Below, in pieces: positions 15,591-23,361 of a stretch of DNA of 33,098 nt (positions are counted from its first letter, which is position 1; each line of letters begins with the position of its first letter). The position numbers were made by a program, and so were the translations under genes. The notes beneath the pieces were generated by a model. That model was given only the letters and a program-made list of their open reading frames with translations, ran no database searches and had not been told where the DNA came from. This DNA is from an uncultured Oscillospiraceae bacterium (lineage in GTDB: Bacteria; Bacillota; Clostridia; Oscillospirales; Oscillospiraceae), in NCBI GenBank assembly GCA_947626785.1, contig CANQTO010000032.1, positions 1 through 33,098 of the forward strand, written 5' to 3'.

Positions 15591-16571
15591 ATGGAAAAGA
15601 GCATGTTATTAAAGGAACCGGCAACGGTCAATCATTTGGTGCTGAGAAACCGGATCGTCATGCCGCCGATGGCTACCGGGAAGGCGGAGCAGGGCGGGCC
15701 CAGTGCCGGACAGCTCGCCCATTACGCCGCCCGGGCCGGGGCGACGGCCCTGATCATCGTGGAGCACGCCTATGTCTCCCCCGAGGGCATGGCCCACCGC
15801 ACGCAGCTGTCCATGGCCAGCGACGAGCTGATCCCGGCCTACCGGAAGCTGACCGGGGCGGTCCACGAGCGCGGCGCCGCCGTATTCGCCCAGCTCAACC
15901 ACGCGGGGGCCCTGGCCCAGGACAGCGGACTTCCGGCGCTCAGCCCCAGCGGCCTCTCCGTCTGGGAGCGGGAGCCGGTGTCAAGGAGCATGACGGCGGA
16001 GGAGATCGAGGTTTTGAAAAGCCGCTTCGTGTCTGCCGCCCTGCGGGCGAAAGCCGCGGGCTTTGACGGCGTGGAGATCCACGGCGCCCACGGCTATTTG
16101 CTCAATCAGTTCTATTCGCCCCTCACCAATCACCGGGCCGGCGCATACAGCGGCGCCACGCTGGAGGGCCGGACGCGGCTACAAGCGGAGATCCTCCAGG
16201 CGGTCCGGGCGGCGGTGGGGCGCGACTATCCCCTGGCCTTTCGCTTCGGAGCCTGCGACTACCGGGACGGCGGCAGCCGCATGGAGGAGATCCCGGCGGC
16301 CTGCCGGATCTTCCGCGAGGCGGGGGCCGACCTGCTGGACATCTCCGGCGGTCTCAACGGCTATACGGTCAAGGGCGTCACGGAGCCGGGCTGGTTTTCC
16401 CTGCTGAGTGCTCTGGCAAAGAAGGGTGCCGGCGTCCCGGTCCTGCTCACCGGGGGCGTCACCACGGCGGCGGAGGCGGAAGCGCTGCTGCAAAGCGGAG
16501 CAGCCGACCTGATCGGCGTGGGACGCGCCATGCTGAAGACGCCGGACTGGGCCGCCCGGGCGCTTGCATAA
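15591..16571 (+). CDS. Old Yellow Enzyme family NADH:flavin oxidoreductase
   Basis: A 326-residue single-domain TIM-barrel flavoenzyme. The family active-site segment HGAHGYLLNQFYSPLTNHR runs from His164 (His164 and His167), and the phosphate-binding C-terminal strand motifs are VLLTGGVTTAAEAEALL and DLIGVGRAML. It lacks the Fe-S and FAD domains of long 2,4-dienoyl-CoA reductase-type members. It probably reduces an activated alkene with NAD(P)H and FMN; the substrate is unknown. It lies in an operon with the Y-family polymerase. Start choice is uncertain: an ATG at 15603 (MLLKEP) has a comparable upstream purine-rich site. Confidence 0.88.
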   Translation: MEKSMLLKEPATVNHLVLRNRIVMPPMATGKAEQGGPSAGQLAHYAARAGATALIIVEHAYVSPEGMAHRTQLSMASDELIPAYRKLTGAVHERGAAVFAQLNHAGALAQDSGLPALSPSGLSVWEREPVSRSMTAEEIEVLKSRFVSAALRAKAAGFDGVEIHGAHGYLLNQFYSPLTNHRAGAYSGATLEGRTRLQAEILQAVRAAVGRDYPLAFRFGACDYRDGGSRMEEIPAACRIFREAGADLLDISGGLNGYTVKGVTEPGWFSLLSALAKKGAGVPVLLTGGVTTAAEAEALLQSGAADLIGVGRAMLKTPDWAARALA

Positions 16572-16577
16572 AGCGAC

Positions 16578-16607
16578 AAGACAAGCGGATTTTCCCGGCT
16601 GTATAAT
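16578..16607 (+). promoter_or_regulatory. Possible promoter of spoVT
   Basis: AAGACA (16578-16583), 18 bases, TATAAT (16602-16607). In Bacillus spoVT is sigma-G controlled; I see no convincing sigma-G boxes here, so this vegetative-type match is tentative. Confidence 0.4.
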
Positions 16608-16664
16608 ATTCCTCTTTCTGCAAACACTATCACGGCAGAGAAAAACAGACAAAGGAGAGAGAAT

Positions 16665-17207
16665 ATGAAAGCGACCGGAATCGTGCGCAGGATCGACGAT
16701 CTTGGCCGGGTCGTGATCCCCAAAGAGATCCGCCGCACCATGCGCATCCGCGAAGGCGACCCACTGGAGATATTCACAGACAAAGACGGAGAGCTGATCT
16801 TTAAGAAGTATTCCCCCATCGGGGAGCTGGCGGACTTCGCCGGGCAGATCTGCGACAGTCTGCGCAGGTCCACCGACAGCATTGCCGCCGTCTGCGACCG
16901 GGACGCGGTGATCGCCATCGCCGGCGGGGCCAAAAAAGAGCTGCTGGACCGGCCCGTCAGCCCCCAGCTGACGGAGATCATGGACAACCGCTCCGCCTTC
17001 CGCCACGCCAGCGGCGGCAGCAGCCTGCCCGTGACCGCGGCGGACGAGAAATACTGCCTGTCGGTGGCGGCCCCTATCCTCTCGGAGGGGGACATCCTGG
17101 GCTGCGTCCTGTTCATCAGCCCCCGGGGCAGCGCTCCGGCCACAGAGCTGGAGTTCAAGCTGGCCCAGACCGTGGCCTCCTTCCTTGGAAAACAGATGGA
17201 AGGCTGA
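16665..17207 (+). CDS. spoVT: Stage V sporulation protein T (AbrB + GAF-like regulator)
   Basis: A 180-residue regulator of late forespore genes, almost the same length as the Bacillus protein. Residues 1-52 are an AbrB-type swapped-hairpin DNA-binding domain (KATGIVRRIDDLGRVVIPKEIRRTMRIREGDPLEIF). Residues about 56-178 form a GAF-like domain that probably senses a small molecule. GGAGAGAG precedes the ATG. This is the clearest sign that the organism can sporulate. It ends in a strong terminator shared with the convergent rny. Confidence 0.93.
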   Translation: MKATGIVRRIDDLGRVVIPKEIRRTMRIREGDPLEIFTDKDGELIFKKYSPIGELADFAGQICDSLRRSTDSIAAVCDRDAVIAIAGGAKKELLDRPVSPQLTEIMDNRSAFRHASGGSSLPVTAADEKYCLSVAAPILSEGDILGCVLFISPRGSAPATELEFKLAQTVASFLGKQMEG

Positions 17208-17222
17208 GGCTTCTGGCCACGC

Positions 17223-17256
17223 AAAAAGCAGCGAGGTTTTTCCTCGCTGCTTTTTT
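17223..17256. terminator. Bidirectional terminator between spoVT and rny
   Basis: Perfect 14-bp stem (17223-17236 with 17242-17255, T5 loop), with A-run and T-run built into its base. It ends both convergent genes. Confidence 0.92.
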
Positions 17257-17271
17257 GTGGTCTTATTTACT

Positions 17272-18813
17272 TTACTTGGCGTAATCCACGGCCTTGGTCT
17301 CCCGCAGGAGATGGACCTTGATCTGGCCGGGATAGGTCAGCTCGCTCTCGATCTTCTTGGCGATATCCCGGGCCAGCAGGACCATCTGGTCCTCGCTGAC
17401 CTCCTCGGGCTTGACCATGATGCGGATCTCGCGGCCGGCCTGGATGGCGTAGGAGCTGGCGATGCCGGGGAAGCTCTTGGAGACCTCCTCCAGCTTCTCC
17501 AGACGCTTGACATAGTTCTCGATGTTCTCGCGCCGGGCGCCGGGCCGGGAGGCGGAGATGGCGTCCGCCGCCTGGACCAAGCAGGCCTCCACGGTGTGGG
17601 GCTCCACGTCGCCGTGGTGGGCCTCGATGGCGTGGATGACGGCCTCGGACTCCTTGTATTTGCGGGCCAGGTCCACGCCGATGGTCACGTGGCTGCCCTC
17701 CACCTCGTGGTCGATGGACTTGCCCAGGTCGTGCAGCAGGCCGGCGCGCTTGGCCACGTTCACATCCACGCCCAGCTCGGAGGCCAGCAGACCCGCGATA
17801 TGGGACACCTCGATGGAGTGGTTCAGCACGTTCTGGCCGTAGCTGGTGCGATACTTCATGCGGCCCAGGAGCCGGACCAGCTCCGGATGGAGACCGTGGA
17901 TATTGGTCTCGAACACGGCGCGCTCGCCCTCGGCCTTGATGGTGGCGTTGACCTCCCGCTGGGCCTTGGCGACCATCTCCTCGATGCGGGCCGGATGGAT
18001 GCGCCCGTCCTGGATCAGCTTCTCCAGGGCGATGCGGGCCACCTCCCGGCGGACCGGGTCGAAGCTGGAGACGGTGATGGCCTCGGGGGTATCGTCGATG
18101 ATCAGATCGCAGCCGGTCAGGGTCTCGATGCTGCGGATGTTGCGGCCTTCGCGGCCGATGATGCGGCCCTTCATCTCGTCGTTGGGGAGGGGGACGACGG
18201 AGACGGTGATCTCACTGGCGTGGTCGGCGGCGCAGCGCTGGATAGCGGTGGCGATGATCTCTCTGGCCCGGTCGTCGGCCTCGTCCTTGGCCTGGGCCTC
18301 GATCTCCTTGATCTTGACGGCCATCTCATGGGTGACCTCGTCGCGCACGTTGGCGATCAGGTAGGCCTTGGCTTCCTCGATGGAGAAGCCGGAGATCTTC
18401 TCCAGCATTTCCAGCTGGCCTTTTTTGATGGACGCGATCTCCTGCTGCTGGGCCTCGATGGCGGCCAGCTTGTTGTTCAGGGTCTCGTTTTTCTTGTCGA
18501 TAGAGTCCAGCTTCCGGTCCAGATTCTCTTCCTTCTGCTGGAGCCGGCGTTCCTGCTTCTGGACTTCGTTGCGGCGTTCCTTGATCTCCCGCTCATTTTC
18601 CGAGCGGCTTTTGTGTATTTCTTCCTTTGCCTCCAGGAGGGCCTCTCTCTTTTTGGCCTCCGCGCTCTTTATTGACTCATTGATAATGCGTTTTGCCTCT
18701 TCCTCCGCGCTGGCGATCTCGCGCTCCGCGACCTTTTTACGGTAGAAGATCCCAAGCAAAAAGCAGAGTACAGCCACGACGGCTATAATGATGATCCATA
18801 AAATCGGTGGCAT
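17272..18813 (-). CDS. rny: Ribonuclease Y
   Basis: RNase Y is the membrane-anchored endoribonuclease that starts mRNA decay in many Firmicutes. The 513-residue protein has an N-terminal membrane span (about 2-22), a long charged coiled coil (about 25-165), a KH RNA-binding domain ([15 protein letters not shown]) and an HD domain with [10 protein letters not shown] and the EAHHGD metal site. Length is typical. The start is placed at MPPILW (18813), matching the short N-termini of the family; the GGAGGTG upstream is 14 bases away, rather far. An ATG at 18834 would add seven residues but would place that ribosome site inside the gene. Single-gene unit. Confidence 0.94.
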   Translation of the reverse strand: MPPILWIIIIAVVAVLCFLLGIFYRKKVAEREIASAEEEAKRIINESIKSAEAKKREALLEAKEEIHKSRSENEREIKERRNEVQKQERRLQQKEENLDRKLDSIDKKNETLNNKLAAIEAQQQEIASIKKGQLEMLEKISGFSIEEAKAYLIANVRDEVTHEMAVKIKEIEAQAKDEADDRAREIIATAIQRCAADHASEITVSVVPLPNDEMKGRIIGREGRNIRSIETLTGCDLIIDDTPEAITVSSFDPVRREVARIALEKLIQDGRIHPARIEEMVAKAQREVNATIKAEGERAVFETNIHGLHPELVRLLGRMKYRTSYGQNVLNHSIEVSHIAGLLASELGVDVNVAKRAGLLHDLGKSIDHEVEGSHVTIGVDLARKYKESEAVIHAIEAHHGDVEPHTVEACLVQAADAISASRPGARRENIENYVKRLEKLEEVSKSFPGIASSYAIQAGREIRIMVKPEEVSEDQMVLLARDIAKKIESELTYPGQIKVHLLRETKAVDYAK

Positions 18814-18834
18814 AGTCAGTAAACACACCTCCAT

Positions 18835-19053
18835 TCTTTCAAAATTTGTCGGTGGGTTACGTTTCTGCTTTATTTCTTATGAAATTATATGATATAAAGC
18901 AAGACGGGCGACCGGAACGGCGGCCCGGTTTCGTTGAAAAAGAATATGCGGGCAGAGCCTCCCCATGGTCCTGCAAGCATATCAGCTGTACTATTTTAGA
19001 CCCTCTCGGGTGTTATGTCAAGTAATTCTCCGAAAGAAAATGAACTTTTTCCA
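18835..19053. other. Intergenic region between rny and clpC
   Basis: AT-rich next to rny, with a minus-strand TATAAT-like box near 18885 but no good -35. The rest holds no ORF with a ribosome site. The rny promoter is presumably here, but I cannot place it. Confidence 0.4.
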
Positions 19054-19100
19054 CCGATACGAGAAAAGAGGCCGCATCCCGGCCTCTTTTCTCGTATCGG
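19054..19100 (-). terminator. Perfect 20-bp inverted repeat directly after clpC
   Basis: 19054-19073 pairs perfectly with 19081-19100 around a 7-base loop, beginning next to the clpC stop. Neither side has a proper T-run; U-rich bases are inside the stem (CTTTTCTC). It is probably the clpC terminator or a 3-prime stability hairpin. Confidence 0.7.
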
Positions 19101-19101
19101 G

Positions 19102-21375
19102 TTAAATCGCTACAGATAAACGGATCCCGTCCCCGGCGACGATGGCGGCGACGCTGTCCCCGGCCTTGGCCCGGCCCTCCAACAGCAGCTCCGCGGCGGC
19201 GTCCTCGATGCTGTGCTGCACGGCGCGCCGTAAGGGGCGAGCGCCGAACTTGTCGTCATACCCGGCCTGGGCCAGCCAGCGGGCGGTCTCCTCGGGCACC
19301 ACTAAGGTCAGCCCCAGGGTCTGGAAGCGCTCCTTGAGCCCGGAAAGCAAAGTCTGGGTGATGCCCAGCATATCCCCGGCGTCCAGGCGGCGGAAGACGA
19401 TGGTCTCGTCCACCCGGTTGAGAAATTCCGGCTTGAAGGTGCTCCGCAGCTCCTCCATGACCAGGCGGCGCAGCTGGCTCTCGTCCCGCTCCCCGCTGCC
19501 GAAGCCCAGGGGCGTCCGGTTGTCGGTGATGGCCTTGGCGCCGATGTTGGAGGTCATGACGATGACGGTGTTGCGAAAATCCACCGCCCGGCCCCCGGAA
19601 TCCGTGAGCCTGCCGTCGTCCATGATCTGCAGCAGGATGCTCCAGACGTCCTCGTGGGCCTTTTCAATCTCGTCGAAGAGCACCACCGACCAGGGCTTGC
19701 GCCGCACCTGCTCGGTGAGCTGGCCCCCGTCCTCATAGCCCACATAGCCCGGCGGGGAGCCGATGAGGCGGCTGACCGAGTGCTTCTCCATGTACTCGGA
19801 CATATCCAGCCGGATCATGGCCTGCTCGTCCCCGTAGACGGTGGCAGCCAGGGCCCGGCAGAGCTCGGTCTTGCCCACGCCCGTGGGGCCCAGGAACAGG
19901 AAGCTCCCCACGGGCCGGGCCGGATCCCGCAGGCCCACCCGGCTGCGCCGGATGGCCCGGGCCACGGCGGAGACGGCCTCGTCCTGGCCAATGACCCGCC
20001 GCCGGAGCTGCTCCTCCAGATTCCGCAGCTTCTCCGTCTCGTCCTTGTCCAGGCCGGAGACGGGGATATTGGTCCACTGGGACACCACCTGGGCCACCTC
20101 CGCCGCCGTGACGGACAGCTCCTTCCGCTCCCGGCTGTCGGCAGCCACGTGGAGAGCGGCGGCCGCCTCATCCAAAAGATCGATGGCCTTGTCCGGCAGA
20201 AAGCGGTCGCTGATGTAGCGGACGGAGAGCTCATAGGCGGCGGTCAGGGCGTCGTCCCGGATGCCCACGCCGTGGTGCTTCTCCAGGCCGGGCCGGAGCC
20301 CCCGGAGCATCTCCAGGGTCTGCTCCCGGTCCGGCTCCGAGACCTTCACCGGCTGGAAGCGCCGCTCCAGGGCCGCGTCCTTCTCGATATGCCGCCGGTA
20401 CTCCTCCGGGGTGGTGGCCCCGATGATCTGGATCTCCCCCCGGCCCAGGGCGGGCTTGAGGATGTTGGCCGCGTCGATGGCCCCCTCGGCGCTGCCCGCG
20501 CCGATGATGGTGTGCAGCTCGTCGATGAAGAGGATCACGTCCCCGGCCCGCTTCACGTCCTTGAGGACGGACTTGACCCGCTCCTCGAAATCCCCCCGGT
20601 ACTTGGTTCCGGCCAGCATGGCTGGGATGTCCAGGGAGACGATGCGCTTGCGCCGCAGCTCCTCCGGGGCCTCGCCCCGGGCCACCCGCAGGGCCAGGCC
20701 CTCGGCCACGGCGGTCTTGCCCACGCCGGGCTCCCCCACCAGCACCGGGTTGTTCTTAGTGCGGCGGGAGAGGATCTGCACGGCCCTTTTGATCTCGTCC
20801 CCCCGGCCCACCACCGGGTCGATGCCCCCGGAGGCGGCCAGCTCTGTCAGGTCCCGGCTGTACTGGTCCAGGATGCGGGTCTCGGCCCGGCGGACGGTGC
20901 GTCCGGCGGCCCCGGTCTGGGGGCGGCTGTTGGAGGAGGGGCTGCCGAAGACGGCCAGCACGTCGGTGTACAGATCGTTCAGCTCCAGGCCCAGGCCCTG
21001 GAGCACGGCGGCGCCGGTGCAGTCGCTCTGGCGGAGGATGCCCAGCAGCAGGTGCTCGGTGCCGATATAGCTCTGGCGCAGGGCGGCGGCCTCCTGGGCG
21101 GCCCGCTCCACGGCGATCCGGGCCCGGGCGCTGAGGCCCTGGACGGGCAGGCCCGGCGCGCCGGAGCCGTCGATCTCCAGGATCATCCGGCGCAGCTCCC
21201 GTTCGCAGACGCCCCGCTGGCTGAGGATACGGGCCCCCAGGCCGATATTTTCCGCCAGGATGCCCAGCAGCAGGTGCTCGGTCCCCACGGTGCTGTGCCC
21301 CAGCTCCCCGGCGGCGGCCCGGGCCTTTTCGATGGCCAGCTCCGCCCGCTGGGTAAATTTTTCGTTGCTCTTCAT
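19102..21375 (-). CDS. clpC: ClpC-type AAA+ unfoldase lacking the middle (UVR) domain
   Basis: A 757-residue two-ring Hsp100 ATPase. A double Clp-N repeat occupies about 1-145. The first AAA+ module has Walker A GEPGVGKT and Walker B VILFIDELHT. The second has GPTGVGKTE and VVLFDEIEKAH. The LGF tripeptide in TPLGFGSGE is a probable ClpP-docking loop, so it likely feeds ClpP. Between DEAAAALHVAADS and the second module there is only a short link (RERKELSVTAAEVAQVV), where Bacillus ClpC has its coiled middle domain for adaptors such as MecA. The missing stretch explains the roughly 50-residue shortfall against Bacillus ClpC. The start is at MKSNEKF behind AAAGGGGG; a longer frame to 21474 has no family likeness. 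No ctsR, mcsA or mcsB genes adjoin. Confidence 0.9.
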   Translation of the reverse strand: MKSNEKFTQRAELAIEKARAAAGELGHSTVGTEHLLLGILAENIGLGARILSQRGVCERELRRMILEIDGSGAPGLPVQGLSARARIAVERAAQEAAALRQSYIGTEHLLLGILRQSDCTGAAVLQGLGLELNDLYTDVLAVFGSPSSNSRPQTGAAGRTVRRAETRILDQYSRDLTELAASGGIDPVVGRGDEIKRAVQILSRRTKNNPVLVGEPGVGKTAVAEGLALRVARGEAPEELRRKRIVSLDIPAMLAGTKYRGDFEERVKSVLKDVKRAGDVILFIDELHTIIGAGSAEGAIDAANILKPALGRGEIQIIGATTPEEYRRHIEKDAALERRFQPVKVSEPDREQTLEMLRGLRPGLEKHHGVGIRDDALTAAYELSVRYISDRFLPDKAIDLLDEAAAALHVAADSRERKELSVTAAEVAQVVSQWTNIPVSGLDKDETEKLRNLEEQLRRRVIGQDEAVSAVARAIRRSRVGLRDPARPVGSFLFLGPTGVGKTELCRALAATVYGDEQAMIRLDMSEYMEKHSVSRLIGSPPGYVGYEDGGQLTEQVRRKPWSVVLFDEIEKAHEDVWSILLQIMDDGRLTDSGGRAVDFRNTVIVMTSNIGAKAITDNRTPLGFGSGERDESQLRRLVMEELRSTFKPEFLNRVDETIVFRRLDAGDMLGITQTLLSGLKERFQTLGLTLVVPEETARWLAQAGYDDKFGARPLRRAVQHSIEDAAAELLLEGRAKAGDSVAAIVAGDGIRLSVAI

Positions 21376-21423
21376 ACGGGAGCCCCCTTTGCATAGACTG
21401 TACAGAAGTATTATCACCCTTGC

Positions 21424-21456
21424 GGACCGCCAAAAGGGGCGAAAAACCCCGGCGGT
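21424..21456 (-). promoter_or_regulatory. Inverted repeat upstream of clpC
   Basis: GACCGCC (21424-21430) pairs with GGCGGTC (21450-21456) and, inside, GGGG with CCCC, leaving an AAAA bulge. It lies about 50 bases before the clpC start and could be an operator or leader hairpin. It does not match the CtsR heat-shock box. I could not place the clpC promoter itself. Confidence 0.45.
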
Positions 21457-21512
21457 CAGGAAAATTATCCCCAAACCGGGCGGGCTTTATAGGAGCTTAC
21501 GAAATTTTTCAA

Positions 21513-21540
21513 TTGATTTTTACAGCGGATGTGATACAAT
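21513..21540 (+). promoter_or_regulatory. Promoter of the small ferredoxin gene
   Basis: TTGATT (21513-21518), 16 bases, TACAAT (21535-21540). The start near 21547 gives a leader of about 70 bases that contains a perfect palindrome. Confidence 0.65.
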
Positions 21541-21559
21541 AAACATGACCATGTCTGAC

Positions 21560-21583
21560 TACCAAGGCCGGCCGGCCTTGGTA
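21560..21583 (+). repeat. Perfect 24-bp palindrome in the ferredoxin leader
   Basis: The sequence reads the same on both strands from 21560 to 21583: TACCAAGG, a GGCC-type centre, then CCTTGGTA. As RNA it would form a very stable hairpin some 20 bases before the ribosome site; as DNA it could be a dimeric regulator site. There is no T-run after it. Confidence 0.8.
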
Positions 21584-21616
21584 TGACGGCAAAAATATAC
21601 ATATGGAGGTAACACC

Positions 21617-21787
21617 ATGGCTTACGTTATCAGCGACGAGTGCCTGTCCTGCGGCTCCTGCGCCGCCCAGTGCCCCGCCGAAGCGATCGACATGGGCGAT
21701 CTGCACTACGAGATCGACCCCGAGAAGTGCCTGGACTGCGGCGCCTGCGCTGCGCAGTGTCCTGCTGAGGCGATCTCTCAGGCCTGA
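21617..21787 (+). CDS. 2[4Fe-4S] clostridial-type ferredoxin, 56 residues
   Basis: A small, acidic, soluble electron carrier with the two classic motifs CLSCGSCAAQCP (Cys9/12/15/19) and CLDCGACAAQCP (Cys38/41/44/48), each followed by AEAI. This is the low-potential ferredoxin that typically links fermentative oxidoreductases, hydrogenase and the Rnf complex. GGAGGT lies seven bases before the ATG. It has its own promoter and terminator, so it is a single-gene unit. Confidence 0.96.
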   Translation: MAYVISDECLSCGSCAAQCPAEAIDMGDLHYEIDPEKCLDCGACAAQCPAEAISQA

Positions 21788-21799
21788 GGCATCGCGGAG

Positions 21800-21829
21800 A
21801 AAAGGGGGGCGTTTTCGCCCTCCTTTTTT
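21800..21829 (+). terminator. Terminator after the ferredoxin gene
   Basis: 12-bp stem with one wobble (21800-21811 with 21816-21827, TTTT loop) running into a T-run. The methyltransferase gene starts 23 bases later, so some read-through may express it. Confidence 0.85.
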
Positions 21830-21851
21830 ATTTTACACGGAGAGACAGCCT

Positions 21852-22574
21852 ATGGACGGAAAAGATTTTGACGCGCTCTGGCCGGGCGGGCCGCTGTTTT
21901 CGCGGGGGGACGCGTTCCCCCTGAGCACAGACAGCGTGCTCCTGGCGGACTTCGCGCGCCCGGCGGGGGCGAAGCGGGGGATCGACCTGGGCTGCGCCTC
22001 GGGGATCCTGACGCTGCTGCTCCTGAGCCGGGCCCCCCGGCTGCACATGACGGGGCTGGAGCTGGACCCGCTGGCGGCGGAGGCAGCCCAGCGGAACATG
22101 GCGGCAAACGGCCTGACGGACCGGAGCCGCATCCTGACCGGGGATATCCGGCGGCACCGGGAGCTGTTCCGCCCGGGGAGCTTTGACCTGGCGGCGGCCA
22201 ACCCGCCCTATTATCCCCTGGGCCGGGGCCCTCTCCCGGCGGACCCGGCCCGGGCCGCCGCCCGGGGGGAGACGGACTGCACGCTTTTGGAGCTCTGCGC
22301 GGCGGCAGCCTGGCTTCTGCGCACCGGGGGCGCGTTCTGCCTGGTGCACAAGCCGGAGCGGCTGTCGGAACTCTTCTGCGCCCTGACGGCGGCGGGCCTG
22401 GAGCCCAAGCGCCTGCGCCTGGTCTGCGCCCGGCCCGGAGCCGCGCCCAGCCTGGCGCTGGTGGAGAGCCGCCGGGGGGGCCGGCCGGGATTAAAGATCG
22501 AGCCCTCCCTGCTCCTTTCAGAGCCGGACGGCTCCGAGAGCCCGGAGTACAAGAGGATCTATCACCGGGAGTGA
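21852..22574 (+). CDS. trmN6: tRNA1(Val) adenine-37 N6-methyltransferase family protein
   Basis: A 240-residue SAM-dependent methyltransferase. The Rossmann motif I is IDLGCASGILTLLLLSR, an acidic end strand follows (GLELDPLAAEAAQRN), and the adenine-N6 catalytic motif NPPYYP is present. These match the YfiC/TrmN6 family that methylates A37 of tRNA-Val; related enzymes may modify other RNA or protein. The start is set at MDGKDF, behind GGAGAG; the long upstream frame runs through the ferredoxin gene and is not coding. It may lack a promoter of its own. Confidence 0.87.
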   Translation: MDGKDFDALWPGGPLFSRGDAFPLSTDSVLLADFARPAGAKRGIDLGCASGILTLLLLSRAPRLHMTGLELDPLAAEAAQRNMAANGLTDRSRILTGDIRRHRELFRPGSFDLAAANPPYYPLGRGPLPADPARAAARGETDCTLLELCAAAAWLLRTGGAFCLVHKPERLSELFCALTAAGLEPKRLRLVCARPGAAPSLALVESRRGGRPGLKIEPSLLLSEPDGSESPEYKRIYHRE

Positions 22575-22590
22575 AAGACCGAAAAAAAGA

Positions 22591-22617
22591 TGAGCCGTTT
22601 TTCTGCTTCTTTGCGTC
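22591..22617 (+). promoter_or_regulatory. ECF-sigma-like promoter of the mini tail-protein gene
   Basis: TGAGCC (22591-22596) followed by GTTTTT, 11 further bases, then CGTCTTAA (CGTC at 22614-22617). The same boxes at the same 17-base spacing precede the large surface protein on the other strand (28652-28678). The AAC/T-run plus CGTC style resembles extracytoplasmic-function sigma promoters. Confidence 0.6.
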
Positions 22618-22650
22618 TTAACTTATAAAAGGACAAAAATGGAGGGAGCT

Positions 22651-22989
22651 ATGATGAAACGGGCGAGGAGGATCCTGGTATTTGCGCTGACGCTTCTGCT
22701 GCTCTTCAGCGGGATCGGCGTCTCCGCGGCGCTGGCCGCCGGGGACGAGGGCGCGGCCGCCGCGCCGGCCGCGCGGGCTGAGAGCGGCCTGATCGTGGTC
22801 GAGAACAACGACATCACCATTTTCGAGGAGAACGTCCCGCTGGCCGCCGGCCCGGAGGGACCCTGCTGCGTGCTGCACCTGCTGCTCCTGTCTCTGGCTC
22901 TGCTGGCGGAGCTGATCTGGACCGGCGACGACCGGAAGCTCCAGCGGGAGGAATTTGAGCTCCGCTCCCGGCTGAAAGAGCGGGGATAA
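22651..22989 (+). CDS. Mini surface protein: signal peptide plus the Cys-Cys/LHL membrane-tail cassette
   Basis: A 112-residue protein of unknown function. A signal peptide (about 1-30) is followed by only about 45 exported residues. Then comes the same C-terminal cassette as in the two large surface proteins: DITIFEENVPLAAGP, Cys-Cys-VLHL, a membrane span, and the charged tail DDRKLQREEFELRSRL. It is in effect the cassette without the repeat domains. It might act as a partner, spacer or decoy for the machinery that handles the large proteins. The start at 22651 is preferred because GGAGGGAG precedes it; an ATG at 22639 overlaps that site. It is convergent with the large-protein operon and has the ECF-like promoter. 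Confidence 0.8.
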   Translation: MMKRARRILVFALTLLLLFSGIGVSAALAAGDEGAAAAPAARAESGLIVVENNDITIFEENVPLAAGPEGPCCVLHLLLLSLALLAELIWTGDDRKLQREEFELRSRLKERG

Positions 22990-23007
22990 AAACAGAATAA
23001 AGATGCC

Positions 23008-23042
23008 AACGCCCCCGGACGGTCTGTCCGGGGGCGTTTTTT
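23008..23042 (+). terminator. Terminator after the mini surface protein gene
   Basis: Perfect 13-bp GC-rich stem (23008-23020 with 23026-23038, GGTCT loop) followed by a T-run on the plus strand. Confidence 0.92.
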
Positions 23043-23054
23043 GCGGCGCATGCC

Positions 23055-23240
23055 TTATGCCTTTTTCCCTTCGGGCTTGGGGGCATCGACGGCCTCGGCC
23101 AGCTCCTCCTCCAGCTCCTTCTGGCGCTTCTTCTGGTTGTGGATATGGACGATCAGAACAACGACCATGACCACAAAGACGATCAGGGCCAGCAGGTCCC
23201 AGAGGCAAAAGCCGAACGACGTGTGAAAATACTGGTGCAT
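23055..23240 (-). CDS. 61-residue single-span membrane protein, copy 1
   Basis: A small protein of unknown function that starts MHQYFHTSFGF, has one span from CLWDLL to about residue 33, and ends in a charged cytoplasmic tail HNQKKRQKELEEELAEAV plus a Lys-rich end. There is no signal peptide; topology is probably N-out, C-in. The Cys at the span entry and the H-x2-KKRQKE after it match the C-terminal cassette of the large protein encoded just upstream (HDRKKRQKEEFE), so the two may interact or share processing. GGAGGAG precedes the ATG. A second copy at 28991-29176 differs by only two residues near the N-terminus. Both copies follow a large surface-protein gene. Confidence 0.85.
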   Translation of the reverse strand: MHQYFHTSFGFCLWDLLALIVFVVMVVVLIVHIHNQKKRQKELEEELAEAVDAPKPEGKKA

Positions 23241-23278
23241 TTTTCTCCTCCTTTAATCCTTTGTTTTGACGGACGCCG

Positions 23279-23308
23279 CCCCTGCATGGCCAAAAGGCCA
23301 TGCAGGGG
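23279..23308 (-). promoter_or_regulatory. Conserved spacer hairpin between large and small genes, copy 1
   Basis: Perfect 13-bp stem (23279-23291 with 23296-23308, 4-base loop) without a T-run. The copy at 29207-29236 has a compensatory pair swap (T23287-A23300 versus A29215-T29228), which argues that the RNA fold matters. It could be a processing or stability element setting the ratio of the two products. Confidence 0.75.
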
Positions 23309-23361
23309 TGGGTCTGCTTAGATCATTTACCTATTTTTTCTGTTTTTGCCGGGCTTCGGCC

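Noticed and set aside
16572-16664. Sigma-G promoter for spoVT
   Set aside because: Expected from Bacillus, but no pair of boxes at the right spacing is convincing; only a partial sigma-A-like match was recorded.
19654-21396. 580-codon plus-strand frame antisense to clpC
   Set aside because: The ClpC reading on the minus strand has every expected motif; the opposite frame is Gly/Pro/His-rich noise.
21424-21456. CtsR heat-shock operator before clpC
   Set aside because: The inverted repeat does not contain the GGTCAAA-type direct repeat that CtsR binds.
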